From: Saprospiraceae bacterium
GTDB taxonomy: Bacteria > Bacteroidota > Bacteroidia > Chitinophagales > Saprospiraceae
Direction of reading: 5' to 3'
NCBI GenBank assembly: GCA_016718205.1
Contig: JADKEB010000031.1
Location: forward strand, 782,971-846,970
DNA length: 64,000 bases
Part shown: piece after piece, positions 17,598-26,917 of the stretch
Numbering within the stretch: position 1 is the stretch's first letter
Layout of the letters: every line of letters starts with the position of its first letter
Translations under genes and position numbers: made by a program
The notes under the pieces: generated by a model
Told to the model about the DNA's origin: nothing
What the model saw: the letters and a program-made list of their open reading frames with translations, nothing else
The model's database searches: none

Positions 17598-18076
17598 CTA
17601 TAAGGACACACTCATATGAGTGTCCTTTTTTTTTGCCCGTAGTGTAATCGAACCAGACAGTAGTAGCCGATCAAGGTTTTGATCGGTTCCCTTTCTATGA
17701 AGCAAAATCTTTTGCTTCATTTTTTCTTTCAGAAAAACCGTGCGGTCATCCTACGGGCTGCTATAAGGACACACTCATATGAGTGTCCTTTTTTTTTGCC
17801 CGTAGTGTAATCGAACCAGACAGTAGTAGCCGATCAAGGTTTTGATCGGTTCCCTTTCTATGAAGCAAAATCTTTTACTTCATTTTTCTTTCAGAAAACC
17901 GTGCGGTCATCCCGGCTGCTATAAGGACACTCATATGAGTGTCCTTTTTGCCCGTAGTGTAATCGAACCAGACAGTAGTAGCCGATCAAGGTTTTGATCG
18001 GTTCCCTTTCTATGAAGCAAAATCTTTTGCTTTATTTTTTCTTTCAGAAAAACCGTGCGGTCATCCTACGGGCTGC
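17587..18076 (+). repeat. Three-unit tandem repeat built from the tRNA-Glu 3' end and its terminator
   Basis: Three contiguous units of 163, 161 and 154 bases starting at 17587, 17750 and 17911, closed by a partial fourth start (CCTACGGGCTGC, 18065-18076). Each unit has, in order: the tRNA-Glu acceptor end (CCTACGGGCTGC, partly deleted in unit 3), the terminator hairpin, an inverted near-copy of the tRNA T-arm/acceptor end (GCCCGTAGTGTAATCGAACC at 17635-17654; two mismatches to the reverse complement of the tRNA), a CCGATCAA..TTGATCGG hairpin, a GAAGCAAAA..TTTTGCTTC hairpin and an ACCGTGCGGT hairpin. The units are nearly identical, so the expansion looks recent. There are no spacers and no coding frame. 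Confidence 0.9.
17602..17634 (+). terminator. Intrinsic terminator after tRNA-Glu (first of three copies)
   Basis: Stem of AAGGACAC..ACTCAT with ATGAGTGTCCTT followed by a run of nine or more T. The left arm has a two-base bulge here and in the second copy; the third copy (about 17922-17949) is a perfect palindrome with a shorter T run. Confidence 0.85.
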
Positions 18077-18211
18077 ATAAAGCTTTTTCTATTATTAGCT
18101 ATTAAAAAACTTCCTCATATTATACCAATTATCTAATAACTTAATGTTTAGGTTGAGTCACCATTTAGCTTTGCCGGTAAGTTTTTTTTCACCATAAAAA
18201 CTCCCATTTAA

Positions 18212-19609
18212 TTATTTCCCTCCTGTCTTCAGCTCCTTATAATACTTATGAAAGTAAGGAATAGTTTCTATACCTTTATAGAAGTTAAAAAGCCCATAAT
18301 GCTCATTGGGTGAATGGATATCATCGGAGTCCAGTCCAAATCCCATAAGTACGGTTTTTACACCCAATACTTTTTCAAATAAAGCTACTATCGGAATACT
18401 TCCGCCTCCTCTTACTGGAATAGGATCTTTTCCATACGATTGTTTCATGGCCATGGCGGCGGCTTTATATTCCGGCGTATCTGATGGAGTTACAGCTGCT
18501 TCACCGCCGTGATGCGGCCGGACAACCACATTTACTCCCGGAGGCGCCATAGACTCAAAATAGTTTTTAAAAAGCTCAGTGATTTTGTCACTCTTTTGAT
18601 TTGGAACCAACCTCATACTGATTTTTGCGAAGGCTTTTGCAGGAAGGACTGTTTTAGCACCTTCTCCTATGTACCCACCCCAGATACCATTGACTTCCAG
18701 AGTGGGGCGTATGGATGTCTGTTCAAGCACCGTATACCCATTTTCTCCCATAGTGGCTTCAATACCCAGGTCATGCATGTATGTTCCCTTGTCAAAAGGT
18801 GCTTTGTTCATAGCTGCTCTTTCTTCATCTGAAACGACCTCCACGTCATCATAAAAACCAGGAATGGTGATATGTTTGTTTTTATCTTTCAAAGAAGCGA
18901 TCATGTCACACAGCACTTGTGCTGGATTGGCTACGGCACCACCATACACTCCCGAATGCAAATCTTTATTGGCTCCTGCGACTTCCACTTCCACATAGCT
19001 AAGGCCTCTTAATCCAACAGTAATTGAAGGAATATCATTGCCCAGTATGGAAGTATCAGAAATCAATACCACATCACACTTGAGCATTTCGCTGTTTTCC
19101 TTACAAAAAGCACCGAGATTTACAGAACCTACTTCTTCTTCTCCTTCTATCATAAACTTCACATTGCAAGTCAGAGCATGATGCTGTACCATAGCTTCAA
19201 AGGCTTTTATATGCATATAGAATTGACCCTTATCGTCGCATGATCCCCTGGCATATATCGCTCCATCAGGATGTTTTTCTGTTTTTTTGATGACAGGTTC
19301 AAAAGGCGGACTGGTCCATAAATCCAAAGGATCAGGAGGTTGAACATCATAATGCCCATAGACCAAAATGGTAGGAAATTTCGGATCAATCATGTGCTCC
19401 CCATACACTATTGGATGTCCCTTGGTTGGATAGACTTTGACATGACTGCATCCAGCCTTTTTTAAGCTTTCAGCAACGACATCCGCTGTTTTTGCTACAT
19501 CAGATTTGTAAGCAGGGTCAGCACTGATAGAAGGTATTTTTAACATTTCAAGCAACTCATCAAGAAATCGTTGCTTGTTTTGGTCGATATAATTTTTTAA
19601 CTCTTGCAT
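18212..19609 (-). CDS. M20-family dipeptidase (CNDP-like metallopeptidase)
   Basis: A 465-residue cytoplasmic zinc peptidase of the M20 family, hydrolysing dipeptides or short acylated substrates. Metal ligands and catalytic residues are visible in order: H in YGHYDVQP (about residue 85), the bridging D in ARGSCDDKGQ, the general-base Glu pair in MIEGEEEVGS, D in LISDTSI, and the C-terminal H in DSDDIHSPNEHYG. The dimerisation domain lies between (about 215-380). No signal peptide is seen. It stands convergent to the tRNA repeat region and is followed upstream by the prolyl oligopeptidase gene on the same strand, suggesting peptide use, although the 104-base gap allows separate promoters. Confidence 0.93.
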   Translation of the reverse strand: MQELKNYIDQNKQRFLDELLEMLKIPSISADPAYKSDVAKTADVVAESLKKAGCSHVKVYPTKGHPIVYGEHMIDPKFPTILVYGHYDVQPPDPLDLWTSPPFEPVIKKTEKHPDGAIYARGSCDDKGQFYMHIKAFEAMVQHHALTCNVKFMIEGEEEVGSVNLGAFCKENSEMLKCDVVLISDTSILGNDIPSITVGLRGLSYVEVEVAGANKDLHSGVYGGAVANPAQVLCDMIASLKDKNKHITIPGFYDDVEVVSDEERAAMNKAPFDKGTYMHDLGIEATMGENGYTVLEQTSIRPTLEVNGIWGGYIGEGAKTVLPAKAFAKISMRLVPNQKSDKITELFKNYFESMAPPGVNVVVRPHHGGEAAVTPSDTPEYKAAAMAMKQSYGKDPIPVRGGGSIPIVALFEKVLGVKTVLMGFGLDSDDIHSPNEHYGLFNFYKGIETIPYFHKYYKELKTGGK

Positions 19610-19713
19610 CGTATTTAGGTTTTATGTTATCAATGATTGTTCTACTGATCTTTGTTCAAATGAGCAATTAAAAATCACTAAAGTGAAGTAATATTCTAGT
19701 TGGTATTAATATT

Positions 19714-21852
19714 TCAATTTTTAATATCAATGGTATATGATTTATTCATGTTGAATAAGGTAAAGCCAATTTTATCAGCCGCTTCTTCTATTATTTTTGT
19801 GGTAGGTTTCCCAGCTCCATGCCCTGCGCTTTTTTCTATTCTGATCAGTACAGGATTTTCTCCTTTATGATTTTTTTGGAGCGCAGCAATAAATTTAAAA
19901 GAATGCGCCGGCACTACCCTATCGTCGTGATCTGCCGTAGTCACTAATGTGGCTGGGTATTTGGCTTCCTTCACATTGTGCAATGGTGAGTATCCAAGTA
20001 TATAATCAAACATTTCTTTGCTTTGTTCAGATGTACCATAGTCATATGCCCATCCGGCACCAGCGGTAAAAGTATGATAACGCAGCATATCCAGGACTCC
20101 AACTGCCGGCAATGCCACTTTAAACAACTCCGGTCTTTGTGTCATACACGCTCCTACGAGCAATCCACCATTGGACCCACCTGAAATAGCGAGAAAATCA
20201 CTCGAAGTATACTTATTGGCGATGAGATATTCGGCCGCAGTAATAAAATCATCAAAGACATTTTGTTTTTTCAATTGTGTTCCGGCGTCGTGCCATTTTT
20301 TACCATATTCGCCACCGCCACGTAAGTTGGGGACTGCATATATCCCTCCTTGCTCCATCCACACTGCATTGGTGATACTAAAAGCTGGTGTCAGACTTAT
20401 ATTGAACCCCCCATAACCATAGAGAATGGTGGGATTTTTTCCGTCCAATTTGACACCTTTTTTGTAAGATATCATCATTGGTAGCTTAGTTCCATCTTTG
20501 GATGTGTAAAAAACTTGTTTTGACTCATATTGTTCAGGAGCAAAATTGATTTTTGGTTTGATATACAACTCAGTCTTGCCTGTTGAAGGTTCGAATTTAT
20601 AAATATTGCCTGGTGTTACATAATTGCTAAAAGAAAAGAAAATCTCTTTTTCACCGCGCTTGGCATTGCCCATAGATGCAGTACCCGATCCCGGCAGTTG
20701 TATATCTCTGATCAACTTACCATCGTAATCGTACTGTCTGATGAAGGACAAGGCATCTTTCATATAATGTGCAAAAAATGATCCACAGCCAGTGCTCACA
20801 TCAAGTACATTTTCAGTTTCAGGGATAAATTCTTTCCAGTTGGCTATGCCCGGGGTTGAAGCATCAGTAGTAACAATTTTTTGATTCGGAGCACCCAAAT
20901 TGGTCACTATATACAATTTAGACCCATCATTATCAGCGATATAGCTATCACTCTCAAAGTTATCCACCATGGTGATTACCTTACCTGATTTGTCCTGATG
21001 ATCTACCATATAGAGTTCATTGCCTGAAGTAGATACCGAAGCAGAGATAAACAGATATCTGTCATCTTCAGTCACTGTTCCTCCCACGTAGCGCCTTTTT
21101 ATCTTATCGCCAAAAATCACTTTGTCACTTTTCTGACTACTGCCCAACTTGTGGTAATATAATTTATGTTGATCTGTTTTTGCAGACAGTTCAGAGCCTT
21201 TCGGTTTGTCGTAACTTGAATAATAAAATCCGTCATTCCCTTTCCATGACAGGCCGCTGAATTTTACATCTCTTAATGTGTCTTCAAGTATTTGTTTTGT
21301 AATGGCATCCATCACAATGACTTTGCGCCAGTCAGAACCACCTTCTGAAATCTGATAAGCCACCTTTGATCCATCTTTTGAGAAATTTATACCTGCCATA
21401 GATGTAGTGCCATCTTTTGAAAAAGTATTAGGATCAATAAATATTTCTGCGTCTTTGACTCCCTTTTTTCGCCAAAGCACGGACTGATTTTGTAGCCCAT
21501 TGTTTTTATAGAAATATGTGTAATCGCCTTCTTTAAAAGGGGCACCAAATTTTTCATAATTCCACAATTTCTCAAGTCTGGATTTGATGTCATTCCTGAA
21601 TGGAATTTTGTCAAGGTAGCCAAAAGTCACTTTGTTTTGATCGTCAACCCACTGTCCGGTCTCAGCTGAAAGATCATCTTCAAGCCAGCGATAAGGGTCT
21701 TTTATACTATTTCCAAAATAGTCAGAAACAGTACTATCCATTCGTGTAGTTGGATAAGAAATCGACACTTTTTTAGCTTCTTCGGTCATCACTTTGTCTT
21801 TACATGCATTGAATAATAAGATACAAATCAAGGTTGGAAATATGTATTTCAT
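19714..21852 (-). CDS. Prolyl oligopeptidase (S9A), lipoprotein
   Basis: Serine peptidase cleaving after proline in short peptides. I place the start at the ATG at 21850-21852 because it begins a lipoprotein signal (MKYIFPTLICILLFNAC) and because a promoter lies just upstream; the longer open frame to 21957 would run through that promoter. After the signal comes the S9A N-terminal region (YPTTRMDSTVSDYFGNSIKD, DPYRWLEDD), a seven-bladed propeller, and the C-terminal hydrolase. Catalytic Ser is in SGGSNGG, Asp in TADHDDRVVPAHS, and His in SAGHGAG. About 712 residues, the normal size. It is likely periplasmic or anchored to the membrane. Confidence 0.93.
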   Translation of the reverse strand: MKYIFPTLICILLFNACKDKVMTEEAKKVSISYPTTRMDSTVSDYFGNSIKDPYRWLEDDLSAETGQWVDDQNKVTFGYLDKIPFRNDIKSRLEKLWNYEKFGAPFKEGDYTYFYKNNGLQNQSVLWRKKGVKDAEIFIDPNTFSKDGTTSMAGINFSKDGSKVAYQISEGGSDWRKVIVMDAITKQILEDTLRDVKFSGLSWKGNDGFYYSSYDKPKGSELSAKTDQHKLYYHKLGSSQKSDKVIFGDKIKRRYVGGTVTEDDRYLFISASVSTSGNELYMVDHQDKSGKVITMVDNFESDSYIADNDGSKLYIVTNLGAPNQKIVTTDASTPGIANWKEFIPETENVLDVSTGCGSFFAHYMKDALSFIRQYDYDGKLIRDIQLPGSGTASMGNAKRGEKEIFFSFSNYVTPGNIYKFEPSTGKTELYIKPKINFAPEQYESKQVFYTSKDGTKLPMMISYKKGVKLDGKNPTILYGYGGFNISLTPAFSITNAVWMEQGGIYAVPNLRGGGEYGKKWHDAGTQLKKQNVFDDFITAAEYLIANKYTSSDFLAISGGSNGGLLVGACMTQRPELFKVALPAVGVLDMLRYHTFTAGAGWAYDYGTSEQSKEMFDYILGYSPLHNVKEAKYPATLVTTADHDDRVVPAHSFKFIAALQKNHKGENPVLIRIEKSAGHGAGKPTTKIIEEAADKIGFTLFNMNKSYTIDIKN

Positions 21853-21894
21853 TGGTGTTGGATTTAAAATGAAAATATCATTTATTGTACCGTG

Positions 21895-21923
21895 TAAAGG
21901 TAAATATAATTTGTATAATTCAA
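21895..21923 (-). promoter_or_regulatory. Probable promoter of the prolyl oligopeptidase gene
   Basis: On the minus strand TTG (21921-21923), 18 bases, then TACCTTTA (21895-21902). One mismatch to TAnnTTTG. Distance to the chosen ATG is about 42 bases. Confidence 0.5.
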
Positions 21924-22082
21924 GAATGTTTTTTAATTGATAATGAGGACAAAGCACAGTGTTTTACACAATCCCAAATACCAAGTATATATTGAGGCTT
22001 CCTAAAATGAAATGATTATACGAAGATATTTTTCATTAAAATGATAATTTATTACGATCTCCAACTATTTCAAAATCAGACT

Positions 22083-22204
22083 CCGCCACGGCGGATCATT
22101 TTTAGCTTCGCACCATAGGAGTGACTACAGCTGAAGCTGCTCACAGTATGATTTGTCGCTAAAAATGCTGATTTTACCTGCCTCGCCTGCCGCTTAGGCA
22201 GGCA
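22083..22204. repeat. Nested-hairpin intergenic segment
   Basis: Contains a CCGCC..GGCGG hairpin (22083-22094), a 10-base inverted repeat CATTTTTAGC (22097-22106) / GCTAAAAATG (22158-22167), and a GCCTGCC..GGCAGGC hairpin near 22186-22204. The CCTGCC/GGCAGG module also occurs inside the MITE-like copies at 22305, 57889 and 60293. There is no coding frame. Confidence 0.6.
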
Positions 22205-22304
22205 GGCTATATTTGAAACTCTCACTACGAATCTCATTTTATATCGACGATAATTTTTTTTGAAAAAAATTATGTCTTCATTAAAAAGACGATTAATGTC
22301 TTTA

Positions 22305-22489
22305 GAGTATGTTTAAATTTTTATTGTCTTAAAATCAATGTATTATGAACCTGACTTCAAAATAATCGCCTTATTTAGTTCACCTGCCCGTCTATATTAT
22401 AGTTGGCAGGCAGGCTAAATGCGTTGATTATTTTATTGTCAGAACCATAATCTCTTGATTTACAAATAAGAAAAATTTTAAACATACTC
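22305..22489. mobile_element. MITE-like palindromic element, copy A
   Basis: 185 bases bounded by terminal inverted repeats GAGTATGTTTAAA / TTTAAACATACTC and flanked on both sides by TTA. The two halves are imperfect reverse complements over about 70 bases, so the element folds into one long hairpin with a CCTGCC/GGCAGG-type loop. Copy A is in the opposite orientation to the copies at 60293 and 61234. It has no transposase; a 93-codon frame overlapping it is not credible. Confidence 0.8.
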
Positions 22490-22669
22490 TTAAAGACAAG
22501 CTTCGCATCGTCCTTACTCATAACCAAGATGTTGGTTAAATCATTATTCGCAATCCAATTTTTTTGAGTATAGATATTTAGGTAATATAACGGTACTGTT
22601 ATTTTGCTTTTTGAAGGCCGCAAATCTCGTTTGGTCAAATTATCGGTACACAACATAGAGTTATAAACA

Positions 22670-24307
22670 TTATGCCTTTCTTTCTATCTCCTTTAGATTT
22701 TCCATTCTGTTTCTGATCAGGAAGTCATCTATAGTCTCAAAATGCTCGATCACTCTTTTGTTTTTGAATTCAAACACTTTTTCAGCGAGTCCTTGTAGAA
22801 AATCCCGGTCGTGGGAGACAAGGATCAATGTGCCGTCAAAAGCAAGTAGCGCATCTTTTAATACGTCTTTTGATCTGATGTCCAGGTGATTGGTAGGTTC
22901 ATCCAGAATGAGGAGATTTACCGGCTCGAGCAGTAGTTTGACCATAGCCAATCTGGTCCTTTCACCACCAGATAGCATGCTCACTTTTTTGTCGATATCA
23001 TCTCCTGAAAACATGAAGCAGCCAAGCAATGTTTTAATTTGTGTTCTTATCTCACCCTCTGCCACCTCATCCACCGTCTGGAAAACAGTCAAATTTCCAT
23101 CAAGCAGTGATGCCTGATTTTGAGCAAAATATCCCACTTTGATATTATGTCCCAACACACATTTGCCGACAAAGTCTATTTGACCCATTATAGCTTTGAT
23201 CATGGTGGACTTTCCCTCTCCATTTCTACCTACAAAGGCTACTTTTTGACCACGCTCTATAGTCATCGATGCATTCTCAAAAACATTATGATCTCCAAAA
23301 CTTTTGGACATATGATCGACGATCACAGGATAGTCGCCAGACCTTGGAGCAGGTGGAAACTTGAGCTTTAATGCTGAGGTGTCCACTTCATCGATTTCTA
23401 TAATGTTCATCTTCTCCAACATCCTCTCTACAGAATTCACCTGATTGGCTTTGGAATAGGTACCTCTGAATCTTTCGATAAATTCTTTGCTTTCGGCGAT
23501 AGTCTTTTGCTGCTCTTTGAAAGCTCGGATCTGAGCCACTCGACGGTCTTCCCTGAGTTGCAGATAGTGACTGTAATTGGCACGGTAGTCATAAATCCTG
23601 CCCATAGTGACTTCTATGGTTCTGTTGGTGATATTGTCAATGAATGCCTTATCGTGAGAAATCACCATCACTGCTTTGGCCTTATGGATGAGAAAGTTTT
23701 CAAGCCATACGACCGATTCTATATCGATATGGTTAGTGGGTTCATCGAGCAGGATAAGGTCTGGTTTTTTAAGAAGAATTTTGGCGAGTTCGATACGCAT
23801 CCTCCATCCACCACTAAATTCATTTGTTGGCCTGGTAAAATCATCACGTTCAAATCCCAAACCCAAAAGCGTTTTTTCTACTTCAGCATCGTAATTGATA
23901 TCTTCGAGCGAGTAAAATTTTTCACCCAGTTCTGATGACTCTTCGATGAGTTTCATGTATTCGTCAGAGTCGTAATCTGTTCTGGTTTCCAGTTGCTGAT
24001 TGATGTAGGCCATCCGATCTCTTACGATAAAAATCTGATCAAAAGCTTTGAGTGCTTCTTCAAAAACGGTACAGTGGTCTTCTGTCAGCAAATGCTGGGG
24101 AAGATAAGCGATCACCCCATCTTTCGGACATCTTACATTTCCTCTAGTGGGTTTTTGAACTCCGGCTATGATTTTCATCATGGTAGATTTACCTGCTCCA
24201 TTTTTGCCCATCAGGGCGATTTTATCATTTTCATTGATGACAAATGAAATATCGCTAAACAATGTTTTTCCGCTGAACTCAACTGCAAGACTATCTACTG
24301 AAATCAT
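22670..24307 (-). CDS. ABC-F family ATPase
   Basis: A 545-residue soluble protein with two ABC ATPase domains and no membrane segments, the ABC-F layout of proteins that act on ribosomes. Domain 1 has Walker A GKNGAGKST (about 35-43), signature FSGGWRMRIEL and Walker B LILLDEPTNH. Domain 2 has Walker A GRNGEGKST, signature LSGGERTRL and Walker B LLILDEPTNHLD. The charged linker between them (about 240-320) contains YSKANQVNSVERML, typical of the P-site tRNA-interaction motif. It most resembles the Uup/YheS/YbiT branches and I cannot decide the subtype. It has a -7 promoter element 30 bases upstream. Confidence 0.93.
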   Translation of the reverse strand: MISVDSLAVEFSGKTLFSDISFVINENDKIALMGKNGAGKSTMMKIIAGVQKPTRGNVRCPKDGVIAYLPQHLLTEDHCTVFEEALKAFDQIFIVRDRMAYINQQLETRTDYDSDEYMKLIEESSELGEKFYSLEDINYDAEVEKTLLGLGFERDDFTRPTNEFSGGWRMRIELAKILLKKPDLILLDEPTNHIDIESVVWLENFLIHKAKAVMVISHDKAFIDNITNRTIEVTMGRIYDYRANYSHYLQLREDRRVAQIRAFKEQQKTIAESKEFIERFRGTYSKANQVNSVERMLEKMNIIEIDEVDTSALKLKFPPAPRSGDYPVIVDHMSKSFGDHNVFENASMTIERGQKVAFVGRNGEGKSTMIKAIMGQIDFVGKCVLGHNIKVGYFAQNQASLLDGNLTVFQTVDEVAEGEIRTQIKTLLGCFMFSGDDIDKKVSMLSGGERTRLAMVKLLLEPVNLLILDEPTNHLDIRSKDVLKDALLAFDGTLILVSHDRDFLQGLAEKVFEFKNKRVIEHFETIDDFLIRNRMENLKEIERKA

Positions 24308-24336
24308 AACTAAAATAGATTATATCAAAAGAGGCG

Positions 24337-24344
24337 CAAAAGTA
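24337..24344 (-). promoter_or_regulatory. -7 promoter element of the ABC-F gene
   Basis: TACTTTTG on the minus strand, 30 bases before the ATG. No clear TTG at -33 is seen. Confidence 0.45.
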
Positions 24345-24408
24345 AAAAAAAGGCCGAGGTTTTGGTAAAATATCTTAAATTTTGTAATGGGCGTGCCTGT
24401 TTCAAGAA

Positions 24409-25110
24409 TTAATCATCGGTTGCAGCTGCAGAAGAAAAAACTCCCACCAAACCCGAGATGATATCAATAAAAACGTGAATCAGTATCACTACTATCAATG
24501 AACCTGAAACTAAGAATATACCGCCAAACAACATGGAAATAATAAATATTTTCAGCACTGCCAACCAACCCTGATACATGTGACTCAAAGAAAATACAAG
24601 GGCTGGAATGATAATCGCAACCCAAGTGCCATATGGCAATTCCATCGCACAATATGATATATACGTAACAATAAAACCTCTGAATACGACCTCTTCGCAA
24701 ATCCCGGCAGAGAAGGCAAGAAAGATATAGTGCTTAAATTCATCCCAAGTCAATGGCATGAGATGCTGCATTTCATCCATTCTGGACTGAAAGTAACTTT
24801 TGTTGATATATCCATATAATAAATCACCACTATAGATCAAAAGTATGGCTACACTTAAAATCCAAACCAAAGGATCAGGCTGAATCCAATCAACACCCAG
24901 TGCGTACCAAGGCTTTTTGCTGATATTCCAGGAAGTAATTACAAGCAATGCCCCGATAAAAAGCATGAGGCCATTGCTGTAAAATAAATGTTTTTTGGGT
25001 GGTAGTGACTCTATCAGTTCCGGGGACATCTTTTGAGATATGACAGACATGACCGGTATGATCACCAGAATGAGTATTGCAAATATATGATCAAACCAAT
25101 TGAACTCCAA
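24409..25110 (-). CDS. CPBP-family intramembrane metalloprotease
   Basis: A 233-residue membrane protein with about seven hydrophobic helices. The three CPBP/Abi motifs are present: EEVVFRGF (paired Glu and Arg), FSLSHMYQG (His) and HVFIDI (His), which together form the metal site of Rce1-type proteases. The start is a TTG (25108-25110), supported by a TACCTTTG element 19 bases upstream; no upstream ATG exists in frame. Bacterial members cleave membrane peptides or protect against bacteriocins; the substrate here is unknown. It is a separate transcription unit from the ABC-F gene. Confidence 0.85.
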   Translation of the reverse strand: MEFNWFDHIFAILILVIIPVMSVISQKMSPELIESLPPKKHLFYSNGLMLFIGALLVITSWNISKKPWYALGVDWIQPDPLVWILSVAILLIYSGDLLYGYINKSYFQSRMDEMQHLMPLTWDEFKHYIFLAFSAGICEEVVFRGFIVTYISYCAMELPYGTWVAIIIPALVFSLSHMYQGWLAVLKIFIISMLFGGIFLVSGSLIVVILIHVFIDIISGLVGVFSSAAATDD

Positions 25111-25128
25111 AATTTACGTTTATTGCGC

Positions 25129-25136
25129 CAAAGGTA
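25129..25136 (-). promoter_or_regulatory. -7 promoter element of the CPBP gene
   Basis: TACCTTTG on the minus strand, followed by a leader of only about a dozen bases before the TTG start. The -33 element is not clear. Confidence 0.45.
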
Positions 25137-25411
25137 AACATTCTCAGTTATACCGACGAGAATTTATTTTGCAAATAATTCTGTCGCCATTATACTCAAA
25201 ATGAATAAATTGATAAATTAAATTTTCGCAAACCAATTTATTTTGAGTATAAATACAAACTTTACAACACAAAATACAATTTAGCAAATAATTAAATATA
25301 AAAAATTATTATACGAAAAATAAAAATATTTAATACTAAAGAATTAAATTTGTATGAAATATTACAGCCCCCTAAGAGATAAGACAAAGTTACAAATAAA
25401 ATTTTGTAACT
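25137..25411. repeat. AT-rich spacer with an inverted repeat
   Basis: Very AT-rich. It contains ATACTCAAAAT (25192-25202) inverted at 25240-25250, with the flanking words AATAAATTG and CAATTTATT extending the arms imperfectly. A related sequence (CCAATTTTTTTGAGTATA) lies near 22555. I see no gene. Confidence 0.5.
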
Positions 25412-25777
25412 ATGCACATGCAAGACAAGGAATCAGGCACAAAGAAATTCACAGATGTGGAGAAACGCCAGATCATTGAAGAGAATAAAGTCTAAAGGAC
25501 TCAAGGTGACTTTAGCGAAGTACGATTTATTTCCAGGACGTACTACTATTGGAAAAGTAAATTGGTTATTTACGGACCGGAAGGTCTTAAGCACAAAAAG
25601 AGTACTGAGAATGTTCAACTTATCAAAAAATTGGAACGGGAAAACGAGCAATTGAAAATCTTGCTGGCAGAGAAGGAACTTGAAAGCAAGTTAAAGGACG
25701 AATTGATAAAAAAAAGTATCCAGAATGGAAAAGGTCTCGTTAGTATTGGAGTATCGGGCTCAGGGGATGTCGTTTGA
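25412..25777 (+). pseudogene. IS3-like OrfA (transposase helix-turn-helix subunit), frame damaged
   Basis: Starts MHMQDKESGTKKFTDVEKRQIIEENK, a typical IS3-family OrfA opening. A one-base gain near 25490 puts the next 20 or so codons (SKGLKVTLAKYDLFP) in another frame, and a compensating change near 25535 returns to the first frame (YYYWKSKLVIYGPEG), so the continuous frame meets a TAA. The C-terminal part is a Leu/Glu-rich coiled coil (ENVQLIKKLERENEQLKILL) of the kind that precedes the -1 frameshift in IS3 elements, and a run of eight A (about 25709) lies where slippage would occur. It overlaps OrfB. Confidence 0.75.
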
Positions 25778-26672
25778 AGATTGTTTGAGTATAACAGGTA
25801 TCACCCGCAATCAGTTTTATCACAAGCCCAAAGGCAATAAACAGGGTAAACCACTGTCAAAGGATACCAAATGGAGAAACCCCAACACAAATCAAATGGA
25901 GAAAGTCCCTAATGCAAAAGTTGTTGAGGATATATGTGAAATCAAAGGAGACGTAAATCAAGCAGATTATTACAAACTCATATGTGTAGCCTTGTGCCTG
26001 AAAGGGTACTATATAAATCACAAGAAAGTGTTTCGCCTTATGCGGGAACATGATTTATTGCTAAAGAAGGCCAAATCAACGGGCAAAGACTATGTTAAAC
26101 ATCGTCGGATAGTACCTACCAAGCCATTGGAAATTTTAGAGATGGACATCAAATACATCTGGATCAAACAAAGTCGTAAGTATGCCTATGTATTGACCAT
26201 AATAGATACATTTACCAGATACGTATTATGCTATAGTGTAGGATATTCCATGCGTACCACACAAGTAAAGGCAGCATGGGAATTTATCATCGCCACCTAT
26301 TTTCAAGGCACATTAAAGCCCGATGTACAACTTCAGGTTGAAATACGCAATGACAATGGCAAGCAATTTTCAAGTGATGAAATCAGGGGATTTTTTAAAG
26401 AAAATTTCCTGATGCAAGTATTCACACACCCATACACTCCCGAAGAGAATGGTCATATAGAAAGCTTTCATAAAACCTTAGGCAAGGCCTAAAAGATGAT
26501 GAATTTGCCACCTTAGGCGATGCTGAAAGGAGACTGGATGTATTCTACAATACCTATAATAACCACCGAACTCATGGTGCAACAAAAGTGCCGCCAGCGA
26601 AATTTTGGGTGCTGTATGATCAAGGTAAGAGTGGATGTCACCATCTTGGAGAAAGAGAGAAAGTCAAAGTAT
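25725..26672 (+). pseudogene. IS3-like OrfB (DDE transposase, rve domain), frameshifted near the C-terminus
   Basis: Begins MEKVSLVLEYRAQGMSFEDC and contains a complete DDE core: D in LEMDIKYIWI (about residue 140), D in RNDNGKQF and E in PEENGHIESFHKTL. After HKTLGKA the frame stops at about 26490, while the neighbouring frame continues GLKDDEFATLGDAERRLDVFYNTYNNHRTHG..PPAKFW to 26672, which is the normal OrfB end. So a single indel splits the gene. I could not identify convincing terminal inverted repeats, so the element boundaries are not set. With both reading frames damaged, the copy is probably inactive, unless the indels are sequence errors. Confidence 0.8.
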
Positions 26673-26917
26673 AAGCTAAAGTAGCTTATCAAGAAATAGC
26701 AAACATACCCAATTTAAATAAATACGAAAATTGGGTAATACGAGCCTAAAGGAAGCTCTCTCAAAATAAGCCGTCCGCAGGACACGTTTTTTGAACGAAT
26801 GTCAGACTTAAAGCTCCAAATGTAAATGCAATGGTAGGCCTACACATTACAATCTGAAAATTGGTACAAAATGTCGCCCATATCAGCCTCTCATTGCAAA
26901 GATATGGTATATTTTTT

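Noticed and set aside
17587..18076. CRISPR array
   Set aside because: Units are contiguous and nearly identical along their whole length; there are no unique spacers and no cas genes.
21850..21957. N-terminal extension of the prolyl oligopeptidase
   Set aside because: The extension would run through the promoter and bury the lipoprotein signal; the internal ATG is preferred.
22375..22656. 93-codon open frame on the minus strand
   Set aside because: Half of it lies inside the MITE-like copy A and the rest has no coding character.
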